Shown here piece after piece: positions 32,104 through 44,631 of a stretch of DNA of 64,000 bases. Origin of the DNA: Zopfochytrium polystomum (taxonomy: Eukaryota; Chytridiomycota; Chytridiomycetes; Chytridiales; Chytridiaceae). Each line of letters starts with the position of its first letter. Positions within the stretch are counted from its first letter, which is position 1. A model generated the notes under the pieces. The model was not told the origin of the DNA and did not search any database. It worked only from the letters and a program-made list of their open reading frames with translations. The stretch is from assembly GCA_025765615.1 (NCBI GenBank), contig JAIVFJ010000071.1, positions 62,001 through 126,000 of the forward strand. Direction: 5' to 3'. Position numbers and translations under genes: made by a program.

Positions 32104-34182
32104 TCACTTTCCGCTCAACAGCCCGGCCTCCACCTCCTCCACCCCCGTGCTGACCTCCGCGGCGCCCTTCCTCCTCCGAAACCCGTCGTCCCCGCCCGCG
32201 TCCTCCTTCTCCTTCCCCTTCCACCGTCCTCCTCCTCCGCCGCCGCGGTCCCTATTCGCGCCCGACGTCGACGCCGACCCGCCCCCCTCACTGCTTACTC
32301 GCCCCGAGCGCGCGGTCCCCCGTCTGCGAGCCTTCCCCGCGCAAACGCAGACGTCTACGTACGACGCGAGGAGTCCGGACGCGAGCGCGCAGGCCGCGAT
32401 GGCGGAGAGGAGGACGGCGAGGAGGGCGGCGACGCCGTTGGACTGGGCGGTCCAGAAGGTGGTGCCGGCGTAGCGGCAGCCTTCCGGGGTGTTGTTGCTG
32501 GTTGCGGGGGGCGATGGGACGGCGGGGGTGGTGGCGGCGCAGGGGTTGGTGGACTGCGAGGCGAAGAGCGGGGGGCCGCGGTAGGCGGTTGTTGGGGCGT
32601 CGAAGCGGGTGTAGCCGCAGCACGAGTACTGTGAGGGGGGAGAGAGGGTTTTTGGGTGCATTTGAGGGCGTGAGACACATGTGGCCCTTTGAAGCAACAC
32701 AGAGGGCGGAACGAAACACGCCAAGACTCACCACCCACTGCGCCATCGCTCGCCCGCCGTCTCCCAGCTGCATCCAGTCATCCTTGTTGATGGACTCCCA
32801 AGCGGCCATTCTACGCTTTGTTTCGACGAGGAGGACTGCGCCCGCGGCTGTGGTCATGAGCGCAGACAAGACAATCGCGACAAGGTGCACCTGCAGGAGC
32901 ACCGACGCTGGCGACGGCACGACTGCGGTGAGGAAGCCGGTCAGCGATGCGAGGAGCAGGACGGAGCCCAGGGTGATGCCAAGGATGGCGGTGTGGTCCA
33001 GAGTGCGAGTGAACGGTTGTGTCTGTGGTTTTCGAGGGTTTTGGTCAAGCGCCTCAGACACTGACTGCGCGTACTACAAACAACACTCACGGACGAGTCC
33101 ATTTTGACCGATCCCGACGGCTCGGCCTCGGCAAACCCTCTCATCCACGCAGACAGAAGCGTGACCAGCACCGCGACGCCAAGCAAAAACAGGCAAAACA
33201 GTCCGATGGCGATCTTGAGCAGCACTCGGCGGCCGCTCGAAGCCTCCTTCGCCGCCTCCTTGTTCTCCTGCTCGCGCGCGCCGCGCTCCTCCTCCTCGCG
33301 CTGCAGCGTCGCGTCGTCGACAGGCGACTCGGTCATGCCGCGCTCAAACTCGAAGCTGCCCTTGTGGCGGCGGGCAAACTCCTTCGTAGCGATGCGGGCG
33401 ACGGGGGTTTTCGCGGAGCGGGTGGAGGAGCGGTCGGGAAAAAACGGATCGCGATGGCGGGCGACGCCGACGCCAGCGCTGGTGGAGGCGCCGGCGCTTG
33501 CGCCGGTTGCAGCGCCTGCGAAGCCCGCGGCCAGCGCGAGGCGTTCGCTCGAGGAGGATTCGTTCGAGATCCTGGCGAGGTCTAGCATCTGGAGGCGGCT
33601 AGCGGACGAGGAGGCGCTCTCTGCGCTGGAGGATACGGCGGAGGTTTCGGTGGATGTGCTGGAGCGTGGGTTGGCGATGCCCGAGTCTGGGTAGAGCGAG
33701 GCGGACGAGATGGTGTGGAAAGACGACGGGGTGGAAACTGAAGCTAGCGGTGGGGCAGCTAGCACGGTAAAGGGCCGATCCAAGGAGGACAAGGACGAGG
33801 AGGAGGAGGAGGAGGAGGTCTGCTGCGCGATCGGCGTGATTCCGTTGGGCGGGGTTGCAAAATCCTCTGCAGCGAGGGTCAATAACGCTGCGGTGGGAGT
33901 GTCTGAGACTGCAGAAGGGGTGGCTGGTTGCAGCTGCTGCGTCGGGGTTCCCGGCTGTTGCTGCACCGGTGCTGCTGTTGGTGCCGCCGACTGGTCGGAG
34001 CCTGCGGAAGCGGCGGGCGGCTCCGACGAGGAGTGCTGCGGCGGTGCGGCGGCAGAATTGGCAGCATCGGTAGCGTCTGCTGCAGCAGAAGTGGTGGTGG
34101 CGAGTGCGGTAGGAGGAAGAGGAGGAGGAGGAGGAGGAGGAGGAGGAGGAGGAGGAGGGGAAGGAGTCGCTGCTGGCGGCAT
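32104..34182 (-). CDS. Tetraspanin with long N-terminal extension
   Basis: Exons join(34182..33091, 33022..32732, 32628..32104); introns 68 bp and 103 bp (GTGAGT...CACAG in both); 635 residues. The N-terminal 330 residues are disordered (poly-Pro, Ser/Ala-rich, then charged), which is unusual since tetraspanins normally begin within 10-20 residues of helix 1. Helix 1 (LLKIAIGLFCLFLLGVAVLV) is followed, after an intron, by helices 2 and 3 (AILGITLGSVLLLASLTGF, LVAIVLSALMTTAAGAVLL). The large extracellular loop has YSCCGYTRF, the C-C-G signature, and two later Cys (NPCA, EGCRY). Helix 4 (VAALLAVLLSAIAACALAS) and a Gly/Arg-rich tail follow. It is likely a membrane organiser. It is divergent from the tetraspanin at 34620. 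Confidence 0.85.
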
Positions 34183-34619
34183 CGTAGGCCACGGTTTGGT
34201 GGTTTGGTTTGGTGGATGGTTTGGGTTTGTTTTTTGGGTTCCGACGCCGCTGACAAGGGAGGAGGACTTCTGTCGGTCTGTCTGTCCACCAATGCACAGA
34301 CTGTCTGCTTATCTGTGTCTGTCTATTCATATCACTATCAGTCTGTCTGTCTGTCTCTCTGTCTGTCTGCATCGGCTCTGGTGGCAGTTCTGGGCGTTGC
34401 CTGTCTTTGTGCAAGGAAGGGAAGGAAGGAGACACGCACTCGTTTCAAATAAGAAAACAGGAAGCAACTTGCGTCGTGCGGCGCAGCAGCAGCAGGCCAC
34501 CTCCACCGCCGCCTTCAGAGAGAGGAAACGAGTCCTCCACACCTTCCCATCATCATCCGCATCCAACAGCGCTCGCACCCACTTTCCCTCCTTCAAGCCT
34601 CCTTCACGCAGCTGTAATC
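34183..34619. promoter_or_regulatory. Shared region between divergent tetraspanin genes
   Basis: Only 437 bp separate the two ATGs. It contains a (TCTG)n-rich patch at about 34318-34370 and the leaders of both genes. Shared control is an inference from spacing and paralogy; no factor site was identified. Confidence 0.5.
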
Positions 34620-35608
34620 ATGCCCGATGTCGTCGTCGTCGATTCGGGCGGCGGCCAGCGCCCGAAGCGAAACCCCTTCCGCCTGGTGTGCGTGCGGATC
34701 CTCCTGGTTCTGATCTCTTTGGGTATGCTGAGCGGCGGCATCCTGACGATGGTGGTGGGCATCGCCATGAAGAAGCTTGTCGACACCGAGATGAACTCTG
34801 GAAAGGACTATGCGCCCAGCTTTGATATGGGTGTCAGAGGCATTTCGGTCTCGGTGAGTGTTGTTCGCTGCAGGAGGCGTGGTCTGCTTTTGTGTCTTTG
34901 CAAGTCCAATACATCGATCTAAGCGTGCTTTCCATCACAAATCTAACTACACGCCAGATGATCATCTATGGCTCCATCATGACCTTTACTGGCTTTTTCG
35001 GATTCCTCGGAGCGTGCACGCGCGTGCGCGGCTTCATCTCGCTCTTCTTCTTTGGCCTGACCCTGTCGCTCATCTCTGTGATTGGGTCCGGCGTGTTTGG
35101 GATCAAGCGCGCGCAGATCATGTCGCAAAAGTGGACCGCGCTGACACCGGCGGCGTGGAAGCGCGTGTCCAACACGGACAAGGCCATGTTCCAGTACACG
35201 TACACGTGCTGCGGATACGACCAGGGCGACTCGCTGGCGTACACAGGTCCCGCGCTGTTTGTTGCGTCGGGCGGCGTGAACGCGTGCTCTCCCTCGGCGC
35301 AAGCGACGACGGGGGTGGATCCCAAGGACCTGCCTGGCTGCTACGAGGCGGGCAAGTCGTTCTGGAGCGACCAGGAGAGCACCGCTATCGGCACCATGGT
35401 GGGTTCGCTGGTTGGCATCCTCGTGGCGGCCTTGATTGCCGGCTGCACCCAGCGGTACTTGAGGGAGGCCGACGACTACCCGAGAGGTGGCACGAGCGTT
35501 TTCTTCTTTGGCGGCGGAGGCGGCAGCGGCGGCAGCGGGGGGACCAGCGGAGGGAAGTACAGCCGGCTGGAGGAGCAACGGGACGACAGGACTTACGGGG
35601 GAAAGTGA
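34620..35608 (+). CDS. Tetraspanin
   Basis: Exons join(34620..34853, 34958..35608), intron 104 bp (GTGAGT...GCCAG, phase 0), 294 residues. Helix 1 (VRILLVLISLGMLSGGILTM) is near the N-terminus as usual. Exon 2 has helix 2 (YGSIMTFTGFFGFLGA), helix 3 (FISLFFFGLTLSLISVIGSG), a large loop with YTCCGYDQGD, NACS and PGCYEAG (four Cys in the tetraspanin order), and helix 4 (GTMVGSLVGILVAALIAG). The tail is Gly/Ser-rich. The intron after helix 1 sits at the same place and phase as in the paralog at 32104-34182, which supports common ancestry. Confidence 0.88.
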
Positions 35609-35720
35609 GGCCTGCCCAAATGTAGGGCAAGAAGAGAGAGAGTCGGATACGCAAGCAAGCAAGCATTGTTGGGATTATCGAGGGGAGTTTATGTCAATGA
35701 ATCAATGAGATGTCGAGTGT

Positions 35721-35755
<35 letters not shown>

Positions 35756-35884
35756 CAAGAAGGACACGTGATTAGAAGTTGGTTGAAAAGCATTCCTCTG
35801 GGTGCCGCCGGCGGCTGTTCACGCTACGGATACAGACAGAATGGGGAAAGCGGGTTTTTCCGCTTATGCGACTGGGCTCGTCTC

Positions 35885-35915
<31 letters not shown>

Positions 35916-36588
35916 GTGGTATGGCTGTGTTATTATTGGGCGGTGCTTTTTTCTGTCTGCAGTCTGTCTCGCTGTCTCTGGATGTCTGTCTGTCTGCCCG
36001 TCTGCAAGTCTATGTTTTCTCACCGCAGAAGAGTATCTCTCTCCAGCTGCGCGCGCGACAGTTCAGCCGCCACACAGCCCTCCTTCCCAATCGATTCCCG
36101 GCAGCCGCCCGCATTCCCGCCGCCGCCAGCCGCCGCCAGCCGTCTCTTACACTCATTACACTCCCGTGCTGCGGGTAAGAAGGCACCCCGCGGTCGCTCT
36201 CTCTCTCTCTCTCCCTCCCTCTACGACCTCCTGTTTTCCGTGGGCAGCTTGGGACCGCTGCGAAAACAAACAAACAGAGCGCTCCCACATCAATCATCCC
36301 AAGGTAGACGGTTGGCCCCCTCTCTCCCCCTTGCCCATTGTCCCTTTGCAACGATGGATATTACTCCTGGGAGAGGTAGCTGCTGGCTGTATGTGTGTGT
36401 GTGATCGAGGGTGACAGATCGGTCCGATCGTTGCCTGCTACAACACCTTAATTGAATCGCTTGCGGCTAACGTAATCTCGGCTGGGGGTTGCTCGTGTTA
36501 CTACCGGCTTGCCACATACTTGACCACTTTCACCGTCCTTTTGTAACTAACAATACGGCCACAGAATCGATCGCACGAATCCACGGCC
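35609..36588. other. Intergenic with poly-T and CT tracts
   Basis: A T-run of about 30 at 35720-35751 and (CT)n patches at 35880-35915 and 36196-36215. No gene supported. The right end is the promoter of the LRR-Sel1 gene. Confidence 0.65.
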
Positions 36589-37901
36589 ATGTTTCCTCAG
36601 CAAATGCCCCCTCATCCTCAGAGACATACCACTCGTCAGCAGTCGCCGTCTGGCGCTGCCGTTTTCAGTCATCGAATCCCGCTGCGCGGCGGAGGTGGTG
36701 CCCTCGTCGGAGATCTTCCTTCGTCCTCCACACCGACTTCTCCCATTATGATGATGTCCCCAGTGGAAAGGTGACCACCGACCGATTTGTTGCTCTTGGC
36801 AGCTTACTCAATTATTATGTTTATCCTCGTAGATCGTCGACGTTTGATGGCCGCAGCAGCAGACCGACATTTCGGAGCAAGAGCCGTGATAGCTACGTCG
36901 TGAGGCCTCACCACCAGTACCACCTTCCTTCTCACCGTCCTGAGCGCGACAATGGATCGGATCACATCCTCGAGGGAATCCTGAGCGTGATTGGAGAGGA
37001 TTCAACTCTGCACACACAATTTGATGGCACAAACAGCACGACGGCTGCTCCTACCCGCACTGCCTCTCTAATGTCCTACCGCCACAGCAATACGGTCACT
37101 CCCCCACCGCCATCGCAGTACCCCAGCCGCCCCACCTCACTGTACGGAAACCCGAACGCTCTCCTCTCCCCAACCGCAACTCCATCTTCTGATCTGGATC
37201 GCCGCCACAGCGTCGCAAGCGTTACATCCACGCACTCGGCTTTTGCAGTTTTGGAGACGGGCCGCGACTTCCGAAGGCCGACTCTTTCTCGCGAGATCAC
37301 TTCATTTTCCGAGAACCTGGAGCTGCATCGCACGTTGACCGGATCGACCACCCTGTCGGCGTTCTCGAATCCCGGTGCTTCCGACAGGCTGTTCCGTACT
37401 TTGAGTGTTGCATCGTCCGTCTCTTCCATCTCGACGTCAGGCGGTGGCGGCGGGGCTGGAGGAGCGAACGTGGCCAACCCCAACCTCACTCTGTCCCCGA
37501 CGCTCTCAGACTACTTGCCAAAGTTCAACGAAGTTGCGTATGGCGACGGCAACGAGTTTGACATGTACGCTGCGTCGGGAGGATCCGCGGTTCTTAATGC
37601 ACCTCCACGTGTGGCATCGGCTGTAAAGGCGCCGACCCCTCCGTTGCGAACGTACAGCGAACGCCACTTCCCATCTCCACCTTCATCGATCGACCTCTCA
37701 CCCCTGCAGATGCCGAATGGAGGAGCTCCTCCCGGGTGGAGTGGTTTTGACTCGCGCCAGCAGAAGCCGTCGCTGTGGGATGGAGGCGACGAAGCCGGTA
37801 TGGCGGCCCTCCAGAACTACCAGTTCCACCAATTGAATCAGCAACAGCAGTTGCAGATCTTACGTCAGCAACAGGAACAGACTCAATTTCACCTTCAGCA
37901 A

Positions 37902-37935
<34 letters not shown>

Positions 37936-39485
37936 AACAACAACAACAACAACAGCAATTCCAACAACAGCAGTATCAGAGGCAGCAGCAGCTCCTCTAC
38001 CAACAACAGCAGCATCACCATGATTCAGAGCTTTTCCTCCGTCAGCAAGAGCAAGCCGCGCGCCAGCAGTACCAACAGCAGCAAAAGGTGCATTTCAATC
38101 TCACTGGCGGCTTTGGTGAGCAGAACGCGCCCAGGTTTGCCGATCCCGCTTCGAACTTCAGCGGAATGCCCCTGCTCACCTCGGTTGTGACGACGGTGGA
38201 CCTTAGTGGTGACAAGGACCTGGATGACAACAAAGTCATCACGACCTTGCTTCCTGAACTCATGAATCCAACGAGGCCCATCGCAATCACGCACCTCAAC
38301 CTGAGCGGTGTCAGGGACACTTTGCGCACAGGCAAACTGACGGAACACTCTGTCGCCGGTATTGCCGAGGCCTTGAAATCCAACACGAACCTCGTCTGGC
38401 TTGACTTGGGCGATAACCAGATTCGCCAGCGTGGAATCTTGGCCTTGGTGAATGCACTCCTCAAAAACACAACCCTGGAATACTTGAGCCTGAGGGGAAA
38501 CAAAATCACGGACAAGGCAGCCATGCTGCTTGGTCTCGCCATCGAGGACAACGCGTCGCTCAAGGTACTCGACGTGTCCTGGAACGAAATTGGCACGGAC
38601 GGCGCCATTGCCCTCGCAGAGAAAGCCAGGCGGAGCAGCGCCGGTGTACCTCCCCTCCGCCTCGTGATGTGCGGGAACAACGTATCGCGCGATGGCCTTC
38701 TCGCCGTTCACCACGCCACCGGCGACTTTGGCCTGGGCATCCCAGCGACGGCCCCGCAGTTCGTCCGCGACATTGCGCTCGCAGCCGAGCTGGGCGACCT
38801 GGAGGCCATGGTTCATCTTGCCGAGCTGTACGACCCCCTTTCCGTCCCGACGTCCGGAGCCGCCGCCGCCGGATCGGCGACATCTCCCTCGGCCACCCCG
38901 ACCGCCCCCTCGGCCCCAACCTCGCCTACTCCGCAGCCAGGAAGCGCTGCTACTCCCGGGCTTCCGCGCAGCGCGACCATGGCGGGACGGTGGTACACGC
39001 GCGCAGCGTCTGCGACGCACCCGCCGACGGGGATGAGCCCCGCGCGGCGGCTAGCGCAGCGCCGGCTGGGCGAGCAGCACCTCCAGCTTCAGGACCACGC
39101 GCAGTCGTTCGCGTACCTCTTGATGGCGCACAAGGAGGGCGACGCGCCCTCGCAGCGGCTCCTCTCGCGTATGTACGCGCACGGGCTCGGCTGCACTCGC
39201 GACGCGTCGCTGGCGGTCGCGTTTTGCCGGTCGGCGGCCGTGCGCGGCGACCCCGAGGCGCAGTGGCGGATGGGCCGGTATGTCCGCGCAACAAAGGGCA
39301 CTGAGGGCGGCGCGGGCGGGTGGGCCGAGTGGGTCGAGAAGGCCGCGCGGCAGGGGCTCGCGGAGGCTTCACGCGAGCTCGAGGACTGGGTCAGGGCCGG
39401 CTCGGAAGGCGGCGGCGGCGCTGCGGGCATCGGCGCTACCGGGGGCCTGTCTGAGGACGAGGCCGTCCAGGTGATGTGGGCCTGA
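36589..39485 (+). CDS. PolyQ, leucine-rich-repeat and Sel1-repeat protein
   Basis: Exons join(36589..36770, 36833..39485), intron 62 bp (GTGACC...CGTAG, phase 2), 944 residues; the splice joins SPVER to SSTFDG. Residues 60-395 are a Ser/Thr/Pro-rich disordered region. PolyQ follows at about 396-480 (including more than 20 consecutive Gln, mixed CAG/CAA). LRRs of the ribonuclease-inhibitor type lie at about 513-680 (NLVWLDLGDNQI, LEYLSLRGNKI, LKVLDVSWNEI). Sel1-like repeats follow at about 700-925 (GDLEAMVHLAELYD, GDAPSQRLLSRMYAHGLG, GDPEAQWRMGRY). Both repeat types are scaffolds, so a cytosolic adaptor, perhaps in cell-wall or septation signalling as for other fungal Sel1 proteins, is plausible (inference). 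Confidence 0.88.
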
Positions 39486-41082
39486 GATGTCGATCGAGTA
39501 CTCGTCCTGTTGATGTCGTCGTCCCATCTCGTCTCACCCCATCGCTACATATAAATATCACCGGATCCATCCCTCGCCAACCCCAGCAGGCACATATTAC
39601 CGGCCCCACCAGCCACGCTGCGATGAACCGCAAAAAGTCCGCGGTCTGCTGTTTCTTTATTCCTTTTCTTCTTCCCCTTCCTCTCCTCATATGAGAGGAA
39701 TACTCAACGGCGCTTTTAATCGCCGGGCCTGCTCGCGCCGCTGACCTCTTCGCTGTCCATTCCTATTTTCTCCATCCCTATTTCTTCCCTCTAGCCACTC
39801 TCTGTTCGTTCATGTCGAAAGTACCCTTCCACGCCCCCCTTTAAAAACGAGAAAAGATCAAAAAATATTTGCTTTCTTATTGGTTTGCCCAAACTGCCTC
39901 TTCTCCCTTTCTTTCTTCCTTTGCTTTTTCTTTTGGGTTTCCTTTGGATCACCCCCTTCCTTTCCTCTCCCAATTTTTTTTTTCTTTTTATCTCCGTTGA
40001 TTTTGTTTCCAGTGATTGTCCTCTTACTCCTCAACCCTTTCCCTTTCGCCTCCTTTTTTTCCTCTCTGCCCGCCTCACACTCGGGTTTTTATTTGTGCCA
40101 CGTTGGCAATGCCTCTTTGGTATCAACCAGAAAAAAACATTCCTTTCTCCTCCCCTTCTACCCCACCTTTTTTTTTCTACTCCTCTTTATCTTTCTGTAC
40201 CTTGGACCTTTTCTTACCCCCCTCCCTTCCCTTTAAGCTCTTTTCAATTCCTCTTATTTGCTCTGCTTTTTTTCCCACTCTGTTTACTTCCACCGCCTCT
40301 TCTGCCTTCTCCTTCCTTTTCTTTGTTGTTCTTGTTCGAGGCCCTTACCCCGTTTTCTACTCCCGCTCCATACTTTGTTCACCTTCTCTTACTTCAGCTG
40401 CTTCCCCTGCGTCGTCTCCTCCTTCCAAGCACCCGCAACCTTACCCCCCCATCCCCCGCCTCACAGCTCCAGCGAAACAGTGCGACCCAACCACCGACAC
40501 TATCACCAAGGAAAAAAAAAAAAAAAGGAAAGGAAAGGATCCCCCCCTCCCATACAAGTCAATAAAAAAACCGTGGAAGGGCTTGGCAGGCCCGTATGCG
40601 AGAGGCTGTTGCGTGGAGGAGGAGGAAGATGGGGGAGGGGAATGGCAGATGCGAGGTTTGCACCACTGATTCTTTACTCGTAGAAAATATTTCCCAGATG
40701 GTCGACGTACGATTTCTGCAGTGGAACGAGAAGGCCGACACACATCGGTGCTTCCGAAGCGTGAGCCTGAGGTTATTGCCCATGAATACTGTACATATGC
40801 ACTTGCGAAACGAGTTTTCGTTTTCATAGTAATGAAGCATCAGTAAGAGGCTGGTTTGATGAAAGTTATTCTGTATTATTTGCACTGATTATGAAGCGAA
40901 ACATCTCCCAACGTAAGCCAATAATTGCACAAGAGTGATACGAAAAACACGGCATCGAGGCTGCAGAGAGGGTGGAAGATGAGGAAGGAGACCAACAATA
41001 AATGAGAAACGGCAAACTATAGCTCACTCCCTTCCTCCTACAAATATAGATCAAGAGAGTAACTAATGCCGATGTATCGATC
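39486..41082. other. Long convergent intergenic region, pyrimidine-rich
   Basis: Lies between two gene 3' ends. 39880-40450 is strongly C/T-rich on the plus strand (T-rich clusters broken by CCC), giving several long but meaningless Phe/Leu/Pro frames. An A-run follows at 40510-40526. No gene supported. Confidence 0.6.
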
Positions 41083-43442
41083 TTAGAAATCCTTGAACGT
41101 CTCCGAAAACGCATCGGCCGCCGACAACCACGCCCCGCCATTGCTGCCCCCGTTTTTCAAAATCTCCATGTACTCATCGCCCGTGACACCCCTCGCCGCG
41201 CGTTCCCGCTCAATCACGTCCGGCGCGTCGCACGCCGGCAAGAACGGCGGCGTGGCCTGCCTCGCCTGCACCTTTTTCCAGTTGACGCCCTTGAAGTACG
41301 CGTGGGCCCTGATCTCGTCCCCGTCGCCGCGCTCCGCCGCTCCGAGCCGCCGCACCGGGTCCGGGTCCAGCAGCCGGCGCACCACCTCCTTGCAGTTGCC
41401 CTTCACCAGCGGGTGCCACTTGATCCGGTTCGCCGCGATGTTGTCGTAGATCTTCTCCGACGTGTCCTCGCCGAACGGCGTCTTGCCGGACGTGAGCTCG
41501 AACACGAGGACCCCAAGCGACCACCAGTCGACCGTCAGCGTGTACGGCTTGTTTGCGACGATCTCGGGCGCGATGTAGTCCGGGGTGCCGCAGAACGAGG
41601 AAGTGGTCGTGCGGATGGTCTTTGCGAAACCAAAGTCGGCGAGTTTGATGTGGCCCGTGGTGTCGAGGAGAATGTTCTGCGGTTAGGGTGGAATGGAATT
41701 CAGTTTTATCTTTGCGGTGGCGAGATTCGTCTTACCTCTGGCTTGAGATCACGGTAGACTATGTTTTGGCTGTGAATGTACTGCAACGCGATAAGCACTT
41801 CGGCCACGTAAAATTTGGCCTCCTCCTCGCCAAAACGCTGACGAGAAACTGTTAGACTGATTTGCGGCAACTCGAACGGACGAACCTGAATCTTTCGCAG
41901 ATAGCTGAACAGATCCCCACCATCAATGTACTCCAACACCATGTACAGATAGAAAGTATCTTGAAACGTCTGGTACAGCTCGACAATGAAGCCGTGCCGA
42001 ATGCCCTTGAGAATGTTCTTTTCGTTCATGACCTGCTTCTCCTGCCTCAACCGCAGAACGTCCGCCTTCTTGATCGCCTTGAGCGCAAAGTACCGCCCCG
42101 TCGACGCCTTGAGCCGCACCAAAAACACCGACGCAAACCCGCCCTTCCCGACCCGCCGCACCAGGTGAAAGTCCTCGAGGTGGTACGACCGGTTAGCCCC
42201 GAGCGGCGGCGCGTTCGGCGAAATCTCGTACGCCGACAGTCCGCCGTTGCGCGTCTGCTGCGTCATCGGCATCAGCGTCGCGCTGCCGAGCTGCTGCTCC
42301 TTGCCCGCCCCGTGGTGGTGGTGCTGCGACAGCCCAGCGCTGGAGGCCCCCGCCGTCGCGTGACCGTACTGGTGGTGATGATGTGGGTGCGCGTGGTTCG
42401 TCAGGTCGTTCAGCGGCGCTGACACCCCGGCCGACGCAACGGACCACCCGTGGTGCGCGGGCTGCTCGCTCGTCGCGCGCGCCCCCTTCGACCCGCCAGC
42501 GTTCGCCGACGACGACGACGACGACACTGCGGCGGCGGCGGCGGCGGCCGCCGCCGCCTTCCCCGCCGTCGACGCCTTGTGGAACACCGACGAGATCTTG
42601 GGCAGCGACTTTGCGTGCTTCGCCGCCGTCAGCGGCGTCGACACCGGCAGCACCCCGCCGCCGCCGCTCTTCCCCGCGGTCGCGACCGCCGCCGGCCCGC
42701 CCCGGCTCCCCGCCGGCGCAACCGCAGTCACAGCCGCCGCCGCCTCCCCCGCCGCGTGCCCGCCCGCCAACGACAGCTCCGACACCTGGTCGCGCGACTC
42801 GACGTCCTCAATCGTCATCCCCGCCGCCGCGCCGAGCCCCGCGCCGCCGTCCACAAGGCTCCGCGCCACTAGCCCGTGCTTTTGCAACCCTCCCCCGGCG
42901 GAGAGCGGGTCCGGGTCGCTCGACTTGCGCGCCGGGTCGCGCGACTTGCGCCGGAACGAACGCGACGAAAACAGGTGCAGCGCCGACCCCGTCGTCGCCG
43001 TCGACGCCGCCGTCGTAGACTGCTGCGGCGACGGCGAGGGGACGCCGCCGGCGCTGCTGACGCTGCTGAGCCCCGTCGTCGACGCGGTCGCCGACGTCGC
43101 GTGCAGCGTAAAGTCGCTCGAGTCTACCGCACCACTTCCGACGCCGCCGCCGGCCTTGGAGCACGTCGACGAGCTCGCGCTGCCCGGCGCCGTCGCCGCC
43201 GGCTGATCCGCCTTGCTCACGTCCGACCGCGACCGCCGCATGCTCCCCGTTGTCGTCGTCGTCGTCGTTGCGGCGAGTTGCGGCAGCTGCGTCGTCTTTC
43301 CGATGCTATCGTGCCCGCCGCCGACCCCCAGCGGAGGCGCCGGCGCGACCTTTTCGCGGCTGAGCGCGCGGTGGATGCCCGCGACCGTGCTCTGCATGAG
43401 CGAGGCGGGTATTGACGCCGTGGTTTTGTCCTTTTCGAGCAT
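41083..43442 (-). CDS. PKA catalytic-subunit-like kinase (B)
   Basis: Exons join(43442..41886, 41837..41736, 41676..41083); introns 48 bp (GTTCGT...GTCAG, in frame) and 59 bp (GTAAGA...CGCAG, splitting RDLKPE/N exactly as in kinase A); about 750 residues. The first 420 residues are Ser/Ala/Thr/His-rich and disordered. The kinase domain begins FHLVRRVGKGGFASVFLV, with ALKAIKKADV, YMVLEYIDGGDLFSYLRK, YRDLKPEN, LADFGFAK and FCGTPDYIAPEI. The C-terminal tail ends AFSETFKDF, again the PKA-type F-x-x-F. It is likely a cAMP-dependent kinase catalytic subunit acting in cytosol and nucleus. The open frame continues upstream of 43442 without an ATG and an acceptor-like CCCACAG lies near 43593, so a 5' exon may be missing. 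Confidence 0.85.
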
Positions 43443-44631
43443 TTGGACCTTGGGCGGGACCTCTGGCCGGCAGCTCTTGTGTTGTTGGTTTTGCTCCTGA
43501 AGCACGCTCCAACCGGTGAGGGTGGGCGGGTGTGGACGGCTGGTGGGTTCTGTGCTGCTGCGCTTCTGCTTGATCACTCCCTATTGGCTGTGGGTATGGA
43601 GTGAGAGGGGCAAGACGTGGGGAAAAGTGCAGGTCGTGTTTTGGCGAGTAAGATAAAATCTGTTTCTGGCCGAACAGCGGGGGAAAGAAAGAAGTGCGGC
43701 CCAAAACAAGCTTTCGCAGTTTGCCGCCCGTCGTCGTGCACGGGGGAAGTTTGGGGTCAAGTTTGGCCAGCTATTCCTTCCTCCCTTCCCCCTAAACTTT
43801 TGTCACCCAACAGCCGCCATGATCGGAACCCTCCTTCCATGAAGGGGAGGAGCGCAACGCACGTTACCTCGTAGTCCAAACGGCAAAATTAGGTGCGCTC
43901 TCCGACCTTGGCTCTTCGGAGGTATCGGGAAGCCTGCCGAGGTTGGGAAGTGAAAAGCGGGAAGAGACTAACTCGTTTACAAGAAAAGAAAAAAGTAACG
44001 GAATACAAAAATAGAAGCAGGGGGGTCATCCTCGCGCGTTTATTTTACAATACCGGCGAACAACTTTTTATATTCTTCTAGAACCCGTCGCTCAATGAAT
44101 CTCCGAAAGCCAAGTCTCAAAGCAAGACCGATTCAGCCGTCGCGAATGAAATTGACGCAACGATGCAAGAAGGAGTGCTGAGTGTAAGACATGCTCCGGT
44201 CAATGGTCACAGTCTCTTTTCTACCATCCAATCAGTGCTATTTTAGACATTGATTCTTGGGCGACGTGAAAGGGTTTCTTTGAGAGTGATCCGACACACA
44301 GAAGCAAAAAGGAAAGGGTTGAGCAAATGAATCGGGGTGCAGTGGCGAATGTTGGGGGCAAAAAGTGAAGGCAAAACAGCTGCGTGTGCAGGAGTGAACC
44401 ACAGGAAAGAGTCAGGTTAATGCGGACCAATGGGGGAGGAAAGCGAACTTACTATAGCAACAATATCGGAATGGATAATAGCAAAAGAAAGAGAGAAAAA
44501 AGTCACACAAGTAAAAGGAGGCGGTGCCGCGGATTGATACAAATGCAAGCATCGCAGGAGCTTGGGCGCGCCATATGCCCTCCACCCTTTCCCATCGCTT
44601 CAGGACCGCACCTCTTCCCGAGGACCCACCC
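43443..44631. other. Intergenic, no supported gene
   Basis: Promoter side of kinase B and 3' side of the MAPKK gene. AT-rich at 43960-44500; short frames only. Confidence 0.55.

Noticed and set aside
42383..43415. Arg/Pro-rich plus frames opposite kinase B
   Set aside because: Antisense of the Ser/Ala-rich leader of the kinase.
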